Assembly: GCA_903825435.1 (NCBI GenBank)
Contig: CAIKAP010000186.1
Coordinates: forward strand, 1 to 47,871
DNA: 47,871 bases
From: an uncultured Verrucomicrobiota bacterium
GTDB taxonomy: Bacteria; Verrucomicrobiota; Verrucomicrobiia; Palsa-1439
Direction of reading: 5' to 3'
Positions 35,654-43,835 of this stretch are shown piece by piece. Position 1 is the first letter of the stretch. Each line of letters starts with the position of its first letter. Below the pieces are notes generated by a model. It was given only the letters and a program-made list of their open reading frames with translations, had not been told where the DNA came from and did not search any database. The position numbers were made by a program, and so were the translations under genes.

Positions 35654-36243
35654 TAGAACGGCTGCGCAGGATGACGTCCGTGGATTAACGCCAACACCTC
35701 GGTGCGGGTCGAGATGCGTTTACGGAACCCACCACGCATGGCGGAGGTGATGACCGTCGCACCGGGTTTCTTGACGCCGCGCATGGTCATGCAGGTGTGG
35801 ACCGCCTCGCAGACAACGGCGACCCCCTGCGGCTTCAACTCCTGATCGACGATGTCGGCGATCTGGCTGGTCATTCGTTCCTGCACTTGCGGACGACGCG
35901 CAAACGACTCGACCACGCGCGCCAGCTTGCTGATGCCAACGACATGACCGTTCGGGATATACGCCACATGCGCCCTGCCAAAGAACGGCATCAGGTGATG
36001 CTCGCACATCGAGAAAAACGGGATGTCTTTGACCAGCACCATCTCGTGGTGATCCTCATAGAACTGTTTCGAGAGGCTCTCCTTCGGGTCCTCCTCACCA
36101 GCACCGAAGATCTCCTCGTACATCCGCGCCACACGTTCGGGTGTCTCCAGCAATCCTTCCCGTTTCGGGTTCTCACCGATAGCTTCCAGCAACATACGGA
36201 TCGCTTCGGCAATCTTCTTTTGGTTGACGCGGCGTGTTTTCAT
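35653..36243 (-). CDS. folE: GTP cyclohydrolase I
   Basis: FolE (196 residues) opens the guanine ring of GTP in the first step of folate synthesis. It shows [22 protein letters not shown] (zinc Cys/His), [28 protein letters not shown] and [19 protein letters not shown] (second zinc Cys). The track start at 36264 lies inside the predicted -10 box (TATGCT); I therefore use the ATG at 36243. There is no visible Shine-Dalgarno and the predicted leader is short. It is the first gene of a run reaching recN. Confidence 0.95.
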   Translation of the reverse strand: MKTRRVNQKKIAEAIRMLLEAIGENPKREGLLETPERVARMYEEIFGAGEEDPKESLSKQFYEDHHEMVLVKDIPFFSMCEHHLMPFFGRAHVAYIPNGHVVGISKLARVVESFARRPQVQERMTSQIADIVDQELKPQGVAVVCEAVHTCMTMRGVKKPGATVITSAMRGGFRKRISTRTEVLALIHGRHPAQPF

Positions 36244-36259
36244 AACAGGAACGGTGAGG

Positions 36260-36288
36260 AGCATACCCCATCACCTTCCATAGGTCAA
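36260..36288 (-). promoter_or_regulatory. Candidate promoter for folE run
   Basis: TTGACC and TATGCT are 17 nt apart on the minus strand. The -10 ends 16 nt before the folE ATG. The upstream in-frame ATG (36264) is part of this -10, which argues against it as the start. Confidence 0.55.
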
Positions 36289-36335
36289 TTAGCGCCATAC
36301 GTACGCCTTATCGGGAAAGGCATACGCGTGTATGA

Positions 36336-36364
36336 TTGACTTGCATCAATGCCGCTGTTATTGT
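36336..36364 (+). promoter_or_regulatory. Candidate promoter for the 36393 pseudopilin
   Basis: TTGACT and TATTGT are 17 nt apart; the -10 ends 28 nt before the ATG at 36393, which is preceded by a GGAGAA ribosome site. It is divergent from the folE promoter. Confidence 0.5.
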
Positions 36365-36392
36365 CAAGCAGAGAATAGGAGAAACTGCTGCG

Positions 36393-37154
36393 ATGAAAAC
36401 AGTTCAAACCGCTACAGACTACAGACGGAAGAAACCAATTGCCTTTACCCTGATAGAGCTGTTGGTAGTGGTTACGATCATCCTCGTTCTGGCTGCCCTC
36501 CTGTTTCCTGCCCTTGCGAACATCAAGGAAAGAGCGAACCGTGTAAAGTGCGCAAGCAATCTGCGCCAAATAACAACCGCCGCTATTCATTTTGCTTCCG
36601 AGACCAAGTTTGATACTGATGTCAAAATAATAGCTAGCGCTGCTGCAGGTGTGCAGGCATATGGCCAATTGCCGCTTCGCTCTACCTGGTGGGGGACGAA
36701 TACGCTGACTGGTACTACCAGTGCGGATTTCATCGGTGGGGATATTTGGCCATACCTCGGCAGAACCAATAACATCGGCATTCCTGGTAACCCGGAAATC
36801 CTTCGCTGCCCATATGACAAGGTTCCGTCAACCGCCTGTAAAGCATGGAAGGACAGCTCCTACGTCATGAACGATTGCGTTTACGCAAATCCTGCCCCTT
36901 ACTCCGGGAGGCAAAAAGTTCTCTATTGTTATCCTGCCGATGCCGTGTTTTTCTACGAAGCCAACCTTTCTACTGTTAATCCAGGCGGGCTTTATTTGAA
37001 TCCAGCCGCGAATAAATTAACTAGCCGTCACGCAAATGGTGGCAACCTGAGTTGTTTTGATGGTCATGTCGAATGGATGTCAATCGCTGAATGGAACGCA
37101 TTGGCCGGAGTCAGTGCAGGCACAACTAATCGGCTATACCCTTTCGGCAACTAA
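36393..37154 (+). CDS. Prepilin-type protein with H-X9-DG motif
   Basis: This 253-residue DUF1559-like protein has a class III signal peptide ([25 protein letters not shown]; the residue before Phe is Ala instead of the usual Gly), then a large exported domain ending with [19 protein letters not shown], a clear H-X9-DG motif. The start at 36336 in the track lies within the predicted -35; the ATG at 36393 has a Shine-Dalgarno. It stands alone with its own promoter and a terminator, convergent with the pseudopilin operon. The role is unknown. Confidence 0.85.
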   Translation: MKTVQTATDYRRKKPIAFTLIELLVVVTIILVLAALLFPALANIKERANRVKCASNLRQITTAAIHFASETKFDTDVKIIASAAAGVQAYGQLPLRSTWWGTNTLTGTTSADFIGGDIWPYLGRTNNIGIPGNPEILRCPYDKVPSTACKAWKDSSYVMNDCVYANPAPYSGRQKVLYCYPADAVFFYEANLSTVNPGGLYLNPAANKLTSRHANGGNLSCFDGHVEWMSIAEWNALAGVSAGTTNRLYPFGN

Positions 37155-37170
37155 TCGAGTGCGGCTGACT

Positions 37171-37191
37171 GTCATTGAGAGCCTCAATGAC
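37171..37191. terminator. Bidirectional hairpin terminator
   Basis: A perfect 9-bp stem with a 3-nt loop (gtcattgag-agc-ctcaatgac) followed on the plus strand by a T/C-rich tract. It lies 17 nt after the 36393 gene and 26 nt after the end of the convergent pseudopilin operon, so it can serve both. Confidence 0.75.
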
Positions 37192-37217
37192 TTCTCTCTG
37201 TTCCCCTTATTGCCGCA

Positions 37218-39614
37218 TTAGTTCGTCAAGTAATGCAGGTACTTGATTCGAAACTTGACCTGCTTGCCAGCAGGTGCGGCGAGATCTTCGTACCGCTCTA
37301 CAACTGCATGCACGACAACTTCACCAATAACTATGTCAGTGCCCGCGTCGAAATTTCCGTCTGCGTTTACATCCACAATAGCTTGTCCAATAGCCCAGAT
37401 GCTGAATGTGCTGGACCGGGTCGTGATGAGGTTGGCGATGGCACGGACACCAGCTTCGCGTATGGATTTTTTGTTTGCCACTCCGTCGGCGACTCCAGCG
37501 ACTTCGCAAATTTCGCCGACCATTGAATAGCCGCTATTGGTGAATATCGTCCCGAACACATTGAGTGTCCCCCAGTTGGATATGGGGCGATATTGACGGA
37601 TGCTGTTGTTCCAATTCCGATTCTGGATATCGGCCACGTTGAGGGACGCAAGAGAGGTGTTGGTGACGAGAGCGATCAGTACGTCTTGACGCAATTGGCT
37701 TGGCGACGGGTACAGCCATTGAAATGGATATACGATGTATACTGTGTCGTTGATGTTGATGCGGCCTGCCACTGGCTCGTTAGTCGTGGTGAACAGGTCC
37801 AGCATGGCCCAGTCGGGAATGCTGTTTGTTTCCGACACGGGCGCAGGCCCCATACACAAAGTCCGCCACGGCACCCCGGTGTGGATGTAGCCAAGTTCAC
37901 CGAGTGATTTGATGGGGCTACCCGCAACGCTGCCGATGTTGGTGTGGCAGGACCAGTCGGCATCATTACCGGTAATGACGGAATCACTGACGAGCGGCAC
38001 GGAACAGCCGAGTACGGTGTTGGTGAGTCTGTATGTGTTGTACGCGCCACCCTGTCCGTAGCTACCAGAGTTCCAGCCGCCTAGAGTCCCAACGACAAAC
38101 GTCGTCCCACCGCCGAGGCAGTTCCAATACGTATTGACCGGTCTGCAACGCGGATCTATAGAAGCGCTGCCCCAGATCAAATTCGTCACTGGATTAAAGA
38201 AGTCCGGAGCGCCAGCCATAGCGGCTTTGAGAGTGTACGTGTGGTTCGTCATCGGAATGTGGGCATAGTCAAACCGTTGTAGAGGGAGTACCTTTTGAAA
38301 GACCCCGGTGACCATTCCGGAGTTGAAAGTGACGGTGACGTCACTCAAGTTAGCGTTCGTGAACGCGTACTTTTCCGCGCTCACCACCAGTGCCGTGTAC
38401 ACCCCAAAATTCCCCACCACAGGAACCATGACGCCAGTGATGCCGCTCAGCGCGTTGGGATTCGGAAATGTCTTGGTCTGCCCACTGCTAAACTTGATTG
38501 AAGGCTGGTTATAAAGCGTAACGCTGTGCGAAGTCAGAGGATACGAGATCGACGGGTACATATACCACAACTCGACATAGGTAGTTGAATCCATCTGCAC
38601 CATCAATTGGCCTAAAACATTGGTTGCCACTCGAAAGGAATTGGAAACGATTAGCTCATTCAGATAGGGCGTCCGCTGAAGGCCGAGATAGGTTGGCGGA
38701 TTCCCAAGACTATCGACAACGGTGGTGCGGGGGACACGGTAGGCGACGATGTTGGCTGCGATTTGCAGGCAGTTACTCCCGTACTTTTGGGCAAAGGTCA
38801 TCGGGAATAAATTTGTGAGATTGGGGTTTTGGAGATAGGCTGCTATATTTGTAACTAGGTCCGAAGGGAGCGAATAACTTTGGTTGAGGTTGAAGCAGGG
38901 AGCGCCCCACGGTGTCAACTTGGTGTTGGCACTGTAGGCGGTGATGTTAAAAATGCCGTTCATGCAGTCTTGAGTGCTGATGGCAGATGACGACCCCATC
39001 GGCCAGGAGCGTTCGGTCGGATAGCCAGCACTCGTTGCCGTGGTGTAGGAGGTATTGGGTTGGACACTCGCACCGAACACTCTCAGGTCAATGTTCGTTG
39101 GGGTACTACCAAGTGGATCTCCCCGTTGTTTGGCGGTGTTAATGTTGACCTTGCTGGCATCGTCGTCCACCCAATAGGCGTAGCGACCGACAAGGCCCGG
39201 TTGTCCCCATGTATAGTTGATCCAGTTGGCCGTGATGTTTGTTGTTGTGATGCCAGTGATACGTGCGCCCGCGTTGAGATCACAGCTGCCATTAGCCCCC
39301 ATACTGTACATTGAGACAGAGAAACCTACACCGTTGGTGCGAGTGAGAATCAATCCCGGTGCTGTGATATAAGAAGTGGTCGGTGTGATCTGTGGGGTGG
39401 CGGTTCGAAGCTGCATGACAGCCGCATCGATGCCAGCCAAAGCCATTTCTCTCGCTCTGATTTGGTCGCTGAAGGCAAGCGCGGCACTGTTCTCGATGCG
39501 CATGCTAATGGCAAAGGCAACAACCAGAATCGTTACGAGCACCAGTATGGCGAGGGTCAAGATGAGCGCAACGCCACGCTCGTCACGATGGCGGTTCAAG
39601 AGACGGTTGTTCAT
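37218..39614 (-). CDS. Large GspK/PilX-like protein, Verru_Chthon cassette A-like
   Basis: This 798-residue protein begins with a pilin-like anchor (RDERGVALILTLAILVLVTILVVAF) without the Glu at +5, as in GspK minor pseudopilins, then EMALAGIDAAVMQLRTATPQ, typical of GspK/PilX. It is far longer than GspK (~320). The late segment (VPWRTLCMGPAP ... PDWAMLDLFT ... NEPVAGRININDTV) resembles the 'Verru_Chthon cassette protein A' family as I recall it. It would cap a pseudopilus tip. The start is the ATG at 39614 with GAGGA upstream, not the GTG at 39629. The long extracellular part is Asn/Thr-rich. Confidence 0.78.
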   Translation of the reverse strand: MNNRLLNRHRDERGVALILTLAILVLVTILVVAFAISMRIENSAALAFSDQIRAREMALAGIDAAVMQLRTATPQITPTTSYITAPGLILTRTNGVGFSVSMYSMGANGSCDLNAGARITGITTTNITANWINYTWGQPGLVGRYAYWVDDDASKVNINTAKQRGDPLGSTPTNIDLRVFGASVQPNTSYTTATSAGYPTERSWPMGSSSAISTQDCMNGIFNITAYSANTKLTPWGAPCFNLNQSYSLPSDLVTNIAAYLQNPNLTNLFPMTFAQKYGSNCLQIAANIVAYRVPRTTVVDSLGNPPTYLGLQRTPYLNELIVSNSFRVATNVLGQLMVQMDSTTYVELWYMYPSISYPLTSHSVTLYNQPSIKFSSGQTKTFPNPNALSGITGVMVPVVGNFGVYTALVVSAEKYAFTNANLSDVTVTFNSGMVTGVFQKVLPLQRFDYAHIPMTNHTYTLKAAMAGAPDFFNPVTNLIWGSASIDPRCRPVNTYWNCLGGGTTFVVGTLGGWNSGSYGQGGAYNTYRLTNTVLGCSVPLVSDSVITGNDADWSCHTNIGSVAGSPIKSLGELGYIHTGVPWRTLCMGPAPVSETNSIPDWAMLDLFTTTNEPVAGRININDTVYIVYPFQWLYPSPSQLRQDVLIALVTNTSLASLNVADIQNRNWNNSIRQYRPISNWGTLNVFGTIFTNSGYSMVGEICEVAGVADGVANKKSIREAGVRAIANLITTRSSTFSIWAIGQAIVDVNADGNFDAGTDIVIGEVVVHAVVERYEDLAAPAGKQVKFRIKYLHYLTN

Positions 39615-39632
39615 ATGGAGAATCCTCACGGG

Positions 39633-40331
39633 CTAATGGCTCGGTAAATAAACGTCTAGACTGAACGTGCGCGCTGCGGAATTCGTAATGTTGTTGAAAA
39701 CAGCGGAACCAGAAGCGGCGTTAGCTTTGGCCAACCGGGCAGCGGCACGACTGTCAACGATGGTCAGTGAGAGTCTGACAGAAACAGGATTTTGGTTTCC
39801 CCCTGGCAGCGCGCTAGACCATGTTTGATTTGAAGCTACAATTGTCGCGTATTGAAATGACACATCCACTACGTTATCCACCAGAACGTCTCCCCCATTG
39901 GCATCCGCTGTGAGCTTCCAGTTATTCCCAGTCCCAACCGTGAATGTGTTTGTAGCGGTACGGCGCAGGGAGCACAAGCCGTTGGACTCCGTATTCATTT
40001 GGTAGGTGATTGTGAGGATGTCAGGCAGACCGTCATTAGCTGCTGCGGGAAACGCGATCCAGTCAGCACCACCTTGGAGAATTAGTGGCTGGGGATCGGA
40101 ATTGGTGCGCAAGACGGCTTGCGAAATGTCACGCGCAAATAAGTCTAACGCGGCACGGGCCTGCACAAACGTTTCAACTCTATTTTCGGTTAGTAGCCAG
40201 GCTTTGCTGGCCTGATTAAACGCTCCAAACAGAATGGCGCTCAGAATCGCAACGATGGAAATGGCCGCCAGCATTTCCAGCAATGTAAACCCCTCCGCGT
40301 ATCGCGATGATGGAGCCAAGAGTCGTTTCAT
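39633..40331 (-). CDS. GspJ-like minor pseudopilin
   Basis: This 232-residue protein has the prepilin leader EGFTLLEMLAAISIVAILSAILFG and the following TENRVETFVQARAALDLFARDISQAV, the pattern of GspJ/PulJ minor pseudopilins (helix followed by a 'DL..DI..A' segment). It sits between the I-like and K-like genes in I-J-K order as in type II secretion. Its ATG overlaps the upstream stop (ATGA). Confidence 0.8.
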   Translation of the reverse strand: MKRLLAPSSRYAEGFTLLEMLAAISIVAILSAILFGAFNQASKAWLLTENRVETFVQARAALDLFARDISQAVLRTNSDPQPLILQGGADWIAFPAAANDGLPDILTITYQMNTESNGLCSLRRTATNTFTVGTGNNWKLTADANGGDVLVDNVVDVSFQYATIVASNQTWSSALPGGNQNPVSVRLSLTIVDSRAAARLAKANAASGSAVFNNITNSAARTFSLDVYLPSH

Positions 40332-40753
40332 GGAATCGAATAGTCCGAAATAACGGTATAGTAGTAGTACTGCGCGTATTTGCTATGGCAACTCCACACT
40401 AAGGCGTAATACTTCCTGCTATTGCTCGTAATCATGTCAGGCTGTATCTGTACTTTGAAGTAGTAATCCGAGTACACCCTCACGCCGTTTATGTCGTACC
40501 ATCGTTCGTTGGTAGCACCCGAAGTATTATTCACAGCACTCGGATTGGCGCGAATTTCGGTAAACCGTCTCTCCACGAGCAGGGCAGCCATGGTATGTTC
40601 TAGAGCTTGGCTGGCATTTTGTGCTGTGTTGGTTAGCAGGGCGAGTATTCCCATCAAACCAATAAAACAAACCGTAACAGCGATCAAGACTTCCGCCAGT
40701 GTGAACCCAGCGCAATGACCGCGCCTGAATTTGGAGAGAGATTGTGGTTTCAC
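40328..40753 (-). CDS. GspI-like minor pseudopilin
   Basis: This 141-residue protein has a prepilin leader, AGFTLAEVLIAVTVCFIGLMGILAL, followed by ALEHTMAALLVERRFTEIRAN; the 'LAEVLIA..' leader and the short length match GspI/PulI. A Tyr-rich C-terminal end (KYYALVWSCHSKYAQYYYY) is unusual. The start is a GTG overlapping the upstream TGA. Confidence 0.78.
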   Translation of the reverse strand: MKPQSLSKFRRGHCAGFTLAEVLIAVTVCFIGLMGILALLTNTAQNASQALEHTMAALLVERRFTEIRANPSAVNNTSGATNERWYDINGVRVYSDYYFKVQIQPDMITSNSRKYYALVWSCHSKYAQYYYYTVISDYSIP

Positions 40754-41379
40754 GGGCGGAGAATCTGAATGCGGCCGACAAGAGCCTTGTAAACAATGTC
40801 GACCCGGTTGCTGTTTAACACGTAGGCTGGCGTGCCATCAGATCGGCGGGTACCCTCATAGATACTTAGGGTGCCAGCGTTACTACCACCGCCCGTTGGA
40901 CTGGTCGCCGCACCGGTGGGTTTGAACTCGATATAGGCAACGGTCCGGGTGCCAAAGCCAAAGTCCATATCCGTACTGTTTAGGCTTGACGCATCATTCA
41001 ATGAACCATTCGTCACACTGCTGTTACCAAAAAGGGCGCCAAGTGGGAGGCTTTCCCAGTTTCCAACTTGGCACCAGCATTCCGGATCGGTTATCATATT
41101 GGTGCGGGCGATGACAGTGTAGGTGCCGTATTGCTTGGAAAGGTTTAGGTCCTGTGTGGTTCCGTCGTAATAGAAAACGACTCGGGTATTGGTGTGTCGG
41201 TTGATGGCGTACTGTCGAGCCAGGTTGAGTGTATTGTAAACAGCCCGGCTACCGGAGGAGACGGCAGTGGCGCGAAAACTCGACAATGCGGGAAGTCCGA
41301 GTGCCAGCAATATGCCTATCAACAGAACGACAGATAGCAACTCAAGTAGAGTAAATGCATTTTGACATCGGGGGGGCAT
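40750..41379 (-). CDS. GspH-like pseudopilin
   Basis: This 209-residue protein has the leader NAFTLLELLSVVLLIGILLALGLP (Ala before Phe) then SRAVYNTLNLARQYAINRHTNTRVVFYYDG, which is the GspH/FimT pattern (helix, then 'AR..AI.R...V.'). It has an N-terminal Cys in the leader (PPRCQNAF). The ORF-track start (41496) overlaps the previous gene; the ATG at 41379 has GAGAGG at good spacing. Confidence 0.78.
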   Translation of the reverse strand: MPPRCQNAFTLLELLSVVLLIGILLALGLPALSSFRATAVSSGSRAVYNTLNLARQYAINRHTNTRVVFYYDGTTQDLNLSKQYGTYTVIARTNMITDPECWCQVGNWESLPLGALFGNSSVTNGSLNDASSLNSTDMDFGFGTRTVAYIEFKPTGAATSPTGGGSNAGTLSIYEGTRRSDGTPAYVLNSNRVDIVYKALVGRIQILRP

Positions 41380-41389
41380 AGCGCGCCTC

Positions 41390-41920
41390 TCACCAACTCG
41401 TACAAACCGAATCAAGGTCATTCGCCGTATCCTTGCTAGTGCCACACGTGCCACCCGCAGGCCCAAATGACCACACCCAAACATTGCGAGATGCATAGCT
41501 TGTTACGCCAGCAAAGGGATACCCAACGCCACCGCCACCCGCATTGGCACCACTGAAATCACCGTCGCATCGGAACCGATACGGCTGCCTCCAAGGATCA
41601 AGATAGTTCCCGGTACTGTCAACACTTCCCTTCCTAGTTGAAAAATCGTAAAAGTTTATGCTCCGGGTATTCAGAAATGTATTTGTCGCAATGTTATAAC
41701 AATTCTGGTTGTTGGTAGGCCAATACCCAAACTCCGTGTAAAATGCTTGGAAAGCTGCTGATAAGTTACGCGCCTCGGCTGTTGCCTTTGCTTTCTGAGC
41801 CGAACGGATCGCGGAACTGATAGCAGGAAACAAAAGCCCAGCGAGAACACCTATGATACTGATTACTACGAGTATTTCAATCAATGTGAATGCGCGCTGT
41901 TTTCGGAAATCTCTTTTCAT
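41390..41920 (-). CDS. GspG-like pseudopilin
   Basis: This 176-residue protein has the leader [24 protein letters not shown], followed by AKATAEARNLSAAFQAFYTEFGYWPTNNQ, the GspG major pseudopilin pattern (helix, then a 'GYWPT' turn) and a late YLDPWRQPYRFRCDGD like the GspG 'DPWG.PY' motif. The ATG at 41920 follows AAGGAG. It is one of two consecutive GspG-like genes. Confidence 0.85.
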   Translation of the reverse strand: MKRDFRKQRAFTLIEILVVISIIGVLAGLLFPAISSAIRSAQKAKATAEARNLSAAFQAFYTEFGYWPTNNQNCYNIATNTFLNTRSINFYDFSTRKGSVDSTGNYLDPWRQPYRFRCDGDFSGANAGGGGVGYPFAGVTSYASRNVWVWSFGPAGGTCGTSKDTANDLDSVCTSW

Positions 41921-41942
41921 GGCAGTTGCTCCTTGCATTGAT

Positions 41943-42488
41943 CTATTGCGTCCAGTTGCGATATACCACACTATTGTCCACGCCGATAACCCACAAATCA
42001 TACCCGCCTAGGTTATGGGTGCCAGGGCAAACATATTGGTATTCATTGCCAGCAGGATTGGCGAGTGGATTACTACCGTTGATCCAGCCGGCTTGAACAG
42101 TGCCACCTGCTGAGTCCACATAATGTTCAGCACCATCGGGACCGTGATTGTAATCCCATCCCTGCAAATAGCCTCCACCGAAGCCATCAGCATCGAGAAA
42201 CCTCCCTAAGAGATGGATTCCTTGCCTGCTACCGGCCCATTCTTTATCAGCGCCTGTACCGGCTGCATATGGACTCGCCAAGTTGGTCGGTGGATAATAC
42301 CCATTGTTAGACTTATACGCTTCGATGGCCAATTGGAGAGCCGCAAACTGTGCTTGGCATTTACCCTCAAGGGCTTTCCTTTGCATATACCGGGCACTAC
42401 TAAAAATCATCGAGACTAAGATTATGATGATAAAAACCACCGCCAGCAACTCAAGTAACGTAAACCCTTTGTTTTTAGTCGTCTTCAT
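41943..42488 (-). CDS. GspG-like pseudopilin, first of the pseudopilin operon
   Basis: This 181-residue protein has the leader KGFTLLELLAVVFIIIILVSMIF followed by CQAQFAALQLAIEAYKSNNGYYPPTN, again the GspG 'L..AIEAYK..NGYYP' pattern. A W-rich, Gly-rich domain follows. Its ATG overlaps the stop of the antitoxin gene (ATGA), so translation is coupled to a toxin-antitoxin pair, an odd pairing for a pilin gene. Confidence 0.85.
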   Translation of the reverse strand: MKTTKNKGFTLLELLAVVFIIIILVSMIFSSARYMQRKALEGKCQAQFAALQLAIEAYKSNNGYYPPTNLASPYAAGTGADKEWAGSRQGIHLLGRFLDADGFGGGYLQGWDYNHGPDGAEHYVDSAGGTVQAGWINGSNPLANPAGNEYQYVCPGTHNLGGYDLWVIGVDNSVVYRNWTQ

Positions 42489-42766
42489 CTCTCTCCTCTC
42501 GAACGTAGCTCAGTTTCAAGCTTCTCGCTGAGCCACTGTTTCATCATGCTCTGATAATTCAAATATCGCGACCGCGCCAGCCGTTTGATTCGCGCCAACA
42601 TCCGTGGGTCAAAACGTAATGTGATCGTCGTTGACTCGCTCTGGTCAGGACCCGCCACCGATTGTTGCATCAACTTCGCATCCAGCCGGTGCGACAGCCA
42701 GAAGTCGGCCTCGTCACTCTCCGACTCGAAGAACGGTATGTTCTCCCATTTCATCACGAGATCCAT
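42485..42766 (-). CDS. CopG/ribbon-helix-helix-like antitoxin
   Basis: This 93-residue protein has an acidic N-terminus (KWENIPFFESESDEADFWLSHR) and a C-terminal ribbon-helix-helix-like part (ESTTITLRFDPRMLARIKRLARSRYLNYQSMMKQWLSEKLETEL), the CopG_antitoxin architecture. It should bind and neutralise the adjacent BrnT-like toxin and repress the promoter. The start is the ATG at 42766 after AGGAAGG, overlapping the toxin end by 13 nt; an ATG at 42754 touching the toxin TGA is also possible. The ORF-track start (42898) is too early. Confidence 0.82.
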   Translation of the reverse strand: MDLVMKWENIPFFESESDEADFWLSHRLDAKLMQQSVAGPDQSESTTITLRFDPRMLARIKRLARSRYLNYQSMMKQWLSEKLETELRSRGER

Positions 42767-43047
42767 TCCGATACCTTCCTCTCGTAAAAGTAGCACTCCT
42801 CCTGCGTCATCTCCCTTGCTGCAAAGACGCGTATCTGTTTGCCATCCGACCGATACACACTGAAAACTCCTCGTCCCGACAAAGTCTTCCCCAAGCAAAA
42901 CGTTCGCGATTCCTTTGCAAACCGAGGCGAATCAGGGAAAAGACGGATCCCGTGAGGATCCTCAAAAGACTCTTCAATCTCGCGAGTCGTCGGTCCTTCT
43001 TTCGTATCGAATGGCTGCTCTGACCAGTCAAAGTCCATATCCTCCAT
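42754..43047 (-). CDS. BrnT-like (DUF497) toxin
   Basis: This 97-residue protein resembles BrnT RNase toxins of the RelE-like fold: it has MDFDWSEQ at the N-terminus, EIEESFEDPHGIRLFPDSPRFAKESR, and FSVYRSDGKQIRVFAAREMTQEE, matching the BrnT 'ESR...G...VVY...G..IRIISAR.AT..E' pattern. It would cleave mRNA when unchecked. The start could be 43047 or the ATG at 43038. It is the first gene of a run into the antitoxin and the pseudopilin operon, divergent from the DUF350 cassette. Confidence 0.82.
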   Translation of the reverse strand: MEDMDFDWSEQPFDTKEGPTTREIEESFEDPHGIRLFPDSPRFAKESRTFCLGKTLSGRGVFSVYRSDGKQIRVFAAREMTQEECYFYERKVSEWIS

Positions 43048-43054
43048 CCACACA

Positions 43055-43086
43055 ATGTATCTACATCGTACATACCAACATGTCAA
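43055..43086 (-). promoter_or_regulatory. Toxin-antitoxin promoter with overlapping operator
   Basis: On the minus strand a perfect TTGACA (43081-43086) and TAGATA (43058-43063) are 17 nt apart. An inverted repeat ATGTA-TC-TACAT (43055-43066) covers the -10 and a third TACAT follows at 43069. This is the expected place for antitoxin autorepression. Confidence 0.6.
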
Positions 43087-43169
43087 GCGCTACTTCTCAT
43101 TTTTTTAGAAAAACATCCGTTCGCCATGGCATCACATGCCAAATCATGGTTTGGAGAGAACTGGAGTTC

Positions 43170-43197
43170 TTGACTCGCTGTGTTGCCTAGGTAGAAT
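43170..43197 (+). promoter_or_regulatory. Strong candidate promoter for DUF350 cassette
   Basis: TTGACT and TAGAAT are 16 nt apart, each five of six to consensus. The -10 ends 10 nt before the ATG at 43208, and there is no Shine-Dalgarno, so the mRNA would be nearly leaderless. Confidence 0.65.
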
Positions 43198-43207
43198 CCG
43201 CAACATC

Positions 43208-43447
43208 ATGAACCTACTCATCATGCTTATCGCCCCCACCGCACTGCTGCAAGCCCTCGGCAACATGGTCATCTTCGCCGCCGTCGGCGTCGGCGTCGCG
43301 ATCCTGGGTTATAAAATATTCGACAAATGCACGCCCGGCGACCTGAACAAGGAGATCGTCGAGAACAAGAACATCGCCGCCGCCATCGTCGCCGGGGCAC
43401 TCATCCTCGGCGTGTGCATCATCGTTGCCGTGGCGATGATCGGTTGA
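43208..43447 (+). CDS. DUF350 membrane protein (YjfL-like, single unit)
   Basis: This 79-residue protein has two membrane helices (residues ~5-35 and ~55-78) with the DUF350 loop YKIFDKCTPGDLNKEIVENKNIAAAIVAGALILGVCIIV between them. E. coli YjfL is about 130 residues and carries two such units; this has one. It is the first gene of a cassette with DUF1190-like, YjfC-like and DUF4178 proteins. The ORF-track start (43136) runs upstream of the predicted promoter. The molecular role is unknown; the family is linked to membrane stress gene sets. Confidence 0.88.
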   Translation: MNLLIMLIAPTALLQALGNMVIFAAVGVGVAILGYKIFDKCTPGDLNKEIVENKNIAAAIVAGALILGVCIIVAVAMIG

Positions 43448-43451
43448 ACCG

Positions 43452-43835
43452 GTGAAACGCAGCCGCCGCGTCAAGCTCGTGCTCCTCAGCAGCCTGTCGG
43501 CAGGCGCGCTGAGCAGCTGCGGTCCGTCAGCGGGCGGACCGCCCGCCATCAGCACCGGCGCTGTTTACACCAACAACTTCCATGTCCCCGGCGCCGGTTA
43601 CTATCATGCACCGTTCCGTCGGTGGTACGTGCTGCCATACAATTATTTTGATCCGCAGACGAAGCGGTACTACTACGGCGGACAATGGGCACTGGAACCG
43701 CACCAAACCATCACCAACATCTCCGCACCGACGGCGGATGCGGTGAACTGGGTCGCCGCCACACGCACCGACGTGCAACGCGGCGGGTTCGGCAGCAGTT
43801 CCCGCGGCTACAGCAGCCATTTCATCGGGTCCTGA
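43452..43835 (+). CDS. DUF1190-like lipoprotein (YjfM-like)
   Basis: This 127-residue protein begins KRSRRVKLVLLSSLSAGALSSCG, a lipoprotein signal with the lipobox LSSC, and ends in TRTDVQRGGFGSSSRGYSS, the 'RGGFG.S' tail of YjfM/DUF1190 proteins. The middle is Tyr/Trp-rich (PFRRWYVLPYNYFDPQTKRYYYGG). It lacks the Cys-rich section of longer members. The GTG start lies 4 nt after the DUF350 stop, and its stop overlaps the next ATG (TGATG). Confidence 0.78.
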   Translation: MKRSRRVKLVLLSSLSAGALSSCGPSAGGPPAISTGAVYTNNFHVPGAGYYHAPFRRWYVLPYNYFDPQTKRYYYGGQWALEPHQTITNISAPTADAVNWVAATRTDVQRGGFGSSSRGYSSHFIGS

